Assembly (NCBI RefSeq): GCF_001273775.1 | Contig: NZ_CP011801.1 | Coordinates: 3,698,001-3,762,000 of the forward strand | DNA from: Nitrospira moscoviensis | GTDB taxonomy: Bacteria > Nitrospirota > Nitrospiria > Nitrospirales > Nitrospiraceae | Direction of reading: 5' to 3' | DNA: 64,000 nt | In this document: piece after piece, positions 62,701 to 64,000 of the stretch | Numbering within the stretch: the first letter of the stretch is position 1 | Layout of the letters: every line of letters begins with the position of its first letter | The notes under the pieces: generated by a model | Told to the model about the DNA's origin: nothing | Database searches by the model: none | Seen by the model: the letters and a program-made list of their open reading frames with translations, nothing else | Made by a program: the position numbers and the translations under genes

Positions 62701-64000
62701 GCCGTGCTCTCCCGCTCGCCGCGGGCGATGTTGCCGTCCCATTTCCAGTCCCACACCGTCGCGTCATAGGCCAGGATCTGGCCCTTCTCGTCGTTGGTGT
62801 GACCCGGTTGGCCCTGAGCCGGCACGAACATTTCGACCCAATCTTTGACGCTCACGATCACCGGATCGGATTTCCAGTTCGTCTTCTGGCTCTTGTCCAC
62901 GATCTTGAAGGCCTTGCCGAACCAATCGACGGTCGTGCCGATCAGCTTGTCGGAGGACACGCCGAGCTTCATGCGGCCCTTCCGGTCCGGCAATTCCTGC
63001 AAGTCCGGCATCGTGTCGGTGTGACCGGCGCCGACTTGCAACGTGTTGTAGAAGCGGCCATAACCCCACATCCCCGCCACATAATGATGCGCGACGTGGC
63101 AGTGATAGAGGAATTCGCCCGCCAGGTGCTGGCAGCCGCCGCCGCCGCACTCGGGCTCGAGGTCCAACGCTTCGGACGGTCCGATCACTTCCACGTCCAC
63201 CCGGTCGGACTTGGTCCGAACGACCGGATACTTCACCGGCCCGTCCTGACCCATCGCCCACATGTTGTTGGGCTCGGTGCCCGGGCTCCGCTGCCACCGG
63301 ATCGTGCCGCTGTGCGGATGGTGGCTATGGAAGACTTCCGACCCGCCGTGGACCACCCGCCACTTCACCGGATCGCCGAGATAGCCGCGGGCGATCGTGG
63401 TGGGCGTGTCGCCGAACGTGTAGGCGCTGTAGGCCATGGACTCGTCTTCGAAGCCGAAATACTCATGCTGCAGGTGCATCTGGTCGATGCCGAACGGCTC
63501 GCTGCGATAGTTGATCGCCCGGCCGCCCGGACGGTAGGCGTCCGTCAACGGATCGCGCTGCGGCAAGAAGTCGCCCTTCTTGTTCAACGGGCGGAAGGCT
63601 TCGTCGCCGATCTCGTGATAGAACAGGACGAACTCACGGAAGTCCGGTCCCCATCCGTTGTCGATGTTCACCTGCCAGCCGCTCTTCACTTCCTTATCCG
63701 GCCCGGTGCCGATCGAATCGACGTATTTCGAGCCCTTCGGCTCGACGATAAAGGCGCCGAACAGACCCAGGACGGTCAATTCGCGGTCGTGGCTGTAGGA
63801 GTGGAATTGACGCACGCCTTCCTGCATGTGCGGATGGATGTACCACTCGAACGCCTGCGACTTGCCCGGCGCCACGATGGAATCGGGGTTCGTCGTCGTG
63901 GCCGGCTTGCCGGTCGCGCTCACGATCATGCTGGAGGCTTGGATGAACAGGCTGCCGTCCTCGCTCTCCATCTGATTGCGCAGCGTCATCTTGACGCAGT
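59742..64000 (-). CDS. Giant multicopper oxidase, MnxG/MofA-like, 5' end missing
   Basis: At least 1418 codons; the frame is still open at the right edge and the codons before the first Met (63989) encode CVK of the recurring CVKMTLRNQ motif. Many cupredoxin domains. Counting from that Met, copper motifs are FHSHHPHSG (220-228), HCHVAHHYVAGMW (296-308, type 1 Cys297), HPHFFQF (601-607) and WHDHAF (748-753). The HxxHxH and HCH pair precedes the two HxH motifs, the reverse of laccase order. Size and order recall bacterial Mn(II) oxidases MnxG and MofA. Export to the periplasm or outer surface is likely but the signal lies outside. Confidence 0.9.
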   Translation of the reverse strand, partial: CVKMTLRNQMESEDGSLFIQASSMIVSATGKPATTTNPDSIVAPGKSQAFEWYIHPHMQEGVRQFHSYSHDRELTVLGLFGAFIVEPKGSKYVDSIGTGPDKEVKSGWQVNIDNGWGPDFREFVLFYHEIGDEAFRPLNKKGDFLPQRDPLTDAYRPGGRAINYRSEPFGIDQMHLQHEYFGFEDESMAYSAYTFGDTPTTIARGYLGDPVKWRVVHGGSEVFHSHHPHSGTIRWQRSPGTEPNNMWAMGQDGPVKYPVVRTKSDRVDVEVIGPSEALDLEPECGGGGCQHLAGEFLYHCHVAHHYVAGMWGYGRFYNTLQVGAGHTDTMPDLQELPDRKGRMKLGVSSDKLIGTTVDWFGKAFKIVDKSQKTNWKSDPVIVSVKDWVEMFVPAQGQPGHTNDEKGQILAYDATVWDWKWDGNIARGERESTAQNPKYPAAAKWDDGTRPAILFDPTTGKMAWPLLKPHFGKRNPFSANHSGAPWLEPIHQDANGERTSEPAKPGEQGRWSLCPENANQKFYNLHFVRMPITLAKKQGKEPAIVDKDGLIYVLHEEERLTRANDDLKLPAVIRANVYDCVDLVLTSEWDDDDYTNFQSSKINIHPHFFQFDTGNSDGVISGFEYEMSVRPFTMWGKPNKHGLPAPMVAKIVGGAKAGASSIKIQMAPGATKFHVNSEVMVGMDCLEKGHDPAASLPRDKSCSEVARIKEIKGDEVMFFKPLKHNHPANDLVSPEFVRYRWWVDVDMGTVFWHDHAFGATTWPHGGFGVTIVEPFGSTYHDPKNGKLVYSGPIADIHSNEPIGAGVSGSFRELMVSIHDTVPHTVNVIEAGNPPGQPIEVALEAGKTVSFQMPEKILNAPNKYINGGTHTTGSGFNFRAEPFAQRLSNNPDTSKLFSSAIHGDPDTPLLRAYTGDTMVFRLLHQLMNESHVWTIAGHTFLTERYAADANRKYSIHVGIAERYDLVTKAGGFQGMPGDYIHFNGRSSHFAEGGWGIVRVLDKQVPDLMPLPKGTNPLGIPATPSGVCPADAPVKSFNVVALDRPMKLNPKAPDAIEVDFERKIEMTVPEGKIFALEEEATTVAGNVMPNPLTLRVNVGDCVKVNLKNKMKASRASFFAPGLAFDPKDSQGLNVGNNGGDQTIGPGESRGYTYYAHPSNKETTSLVWDGGNIVVNPRNGLYGAVIVGPRGSQYRDPVTGADISQKNSWRADVIVDASLPENVGKRNYRDVALFFQDEDNIIGTAFMPYVQNVAGLTSVNYRAEPYKFREEQGCSLGKIFQPCAVDKPEDPVTPLIEAHAGDAVRIHVIGANSEQNGMFGIEGHEWPIEPYMPGADMISVVEYAGSETLDVFLRGGAGGPYRQVGDFVWSNQRLPYTQSGQWGYLRVLPAGDTRIQPLGAPGVGAKRAETEPAVQAIPTAMK

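Noticed and set aside
63987..63989. Met at 63989 as the true start of the multicopper oxidase
   Set aside because: The codons before it continue in frame to the window edge and encode the CVK of a motif that recurs later in the protein (DCVKVNLKNK, DCVDLVLTSE), so the gene begins outside the window.

Overview
The window is a GC-rich bacterial chromosome segment that looks like Nitrospira or a close relative (Nitrospirota). I infer this from many small c-type cytochromes, a cytochrome b fused to a C-terminal heme-c domain next to a Rieske protein, remnants of a pyruvate:ferredoxin oxidoreductase locus, and dense clusters of receiver and histidine-kinase genes. No rRNA, tRNA, CRISPR array or intact transposase was seen. 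Both ends cut through genes: an RND adaptor on the left and a giant multicopper oxidase on the right.

Layout. 1-8.7 kb: adaptor fragment, two DUF2238 membrane paralogues, then a signalling block with a hybrid kinase, stand-alone receivers, a PilZ protein coupled to a secreted Lon-like protease, and two NarL-type regulators. 8.9-21.7 kb: detoxification and stress genes (glutathionyl-hydroquinone reductase type, double cupredoxin, HicAB, flavodoxin-fold reductase, MlaC, HSP20, phosphoribosyltransferase, UspA) and a GNAT-first acyl-CoA synthetase. 21.6-28.8 kb: BrnTA, small cytochromes, hemerythrin, TrxC, YtxH, PPK2 and several gene relics. 28.9-38.7 kb: an electron-transport and sulfur island with multiheme cytochromes, a Tat-exported sulfite-oxidase-like molybdoenzyme, OsmC, paired YeeE/YedE transporters, TsdA-type thiosulfate dehydrogenase, cytochrome b/Rieske and DsrE proteins. 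38.8-48 kb: cupredoxin, VIT1-like protein, FtsH, DUF1207 outer-membrane protein, a kinase/NarL pair, a receiver without its phospho-acceptor and an RRM protein. 48-64 kb, all minus strand: RND pump and adaptor, sulfide:quinone oxidoreductase, cytochrome c'-like protein, CopD-like protein, outer-membrane barrel, two SUMF1-domain proteins (one frameshifted), a cupredoxin-like exported protein and the MnxG/MofA-like oxidase.

How the parts fit. Sulfide (SQR), thiosulfate (TsdA) and sulfite (molybdoenzyme) could each deliver electrons to quinone or cytochrome c beside the b/Rieske complex, with YeeE/YedE, OsmC and DsrE proteins handling sulfur species. The oxidase cluster at the right looks like a copper-dependent metal-oxidation module at the cell surface; its substrate is inferred only.

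The most unusual non-coding signal is a family of 7-nt-period degenerate tandem repeats at more than a dozen gene borders between 27.8 and 58.6 kb, plus a 6-nt relative at 59.6 kb. Arms on opposite strands can fold into hairpins, and the repeats run into coding sequence as start codons, a signal peptide and protein tails. The window also holds many deletion relics: capA, cytochrome c', a porC/porB chimera, sodC, an ABC-2 permease and a membrane-protein tail read in frame after a cytochrome stop codon.
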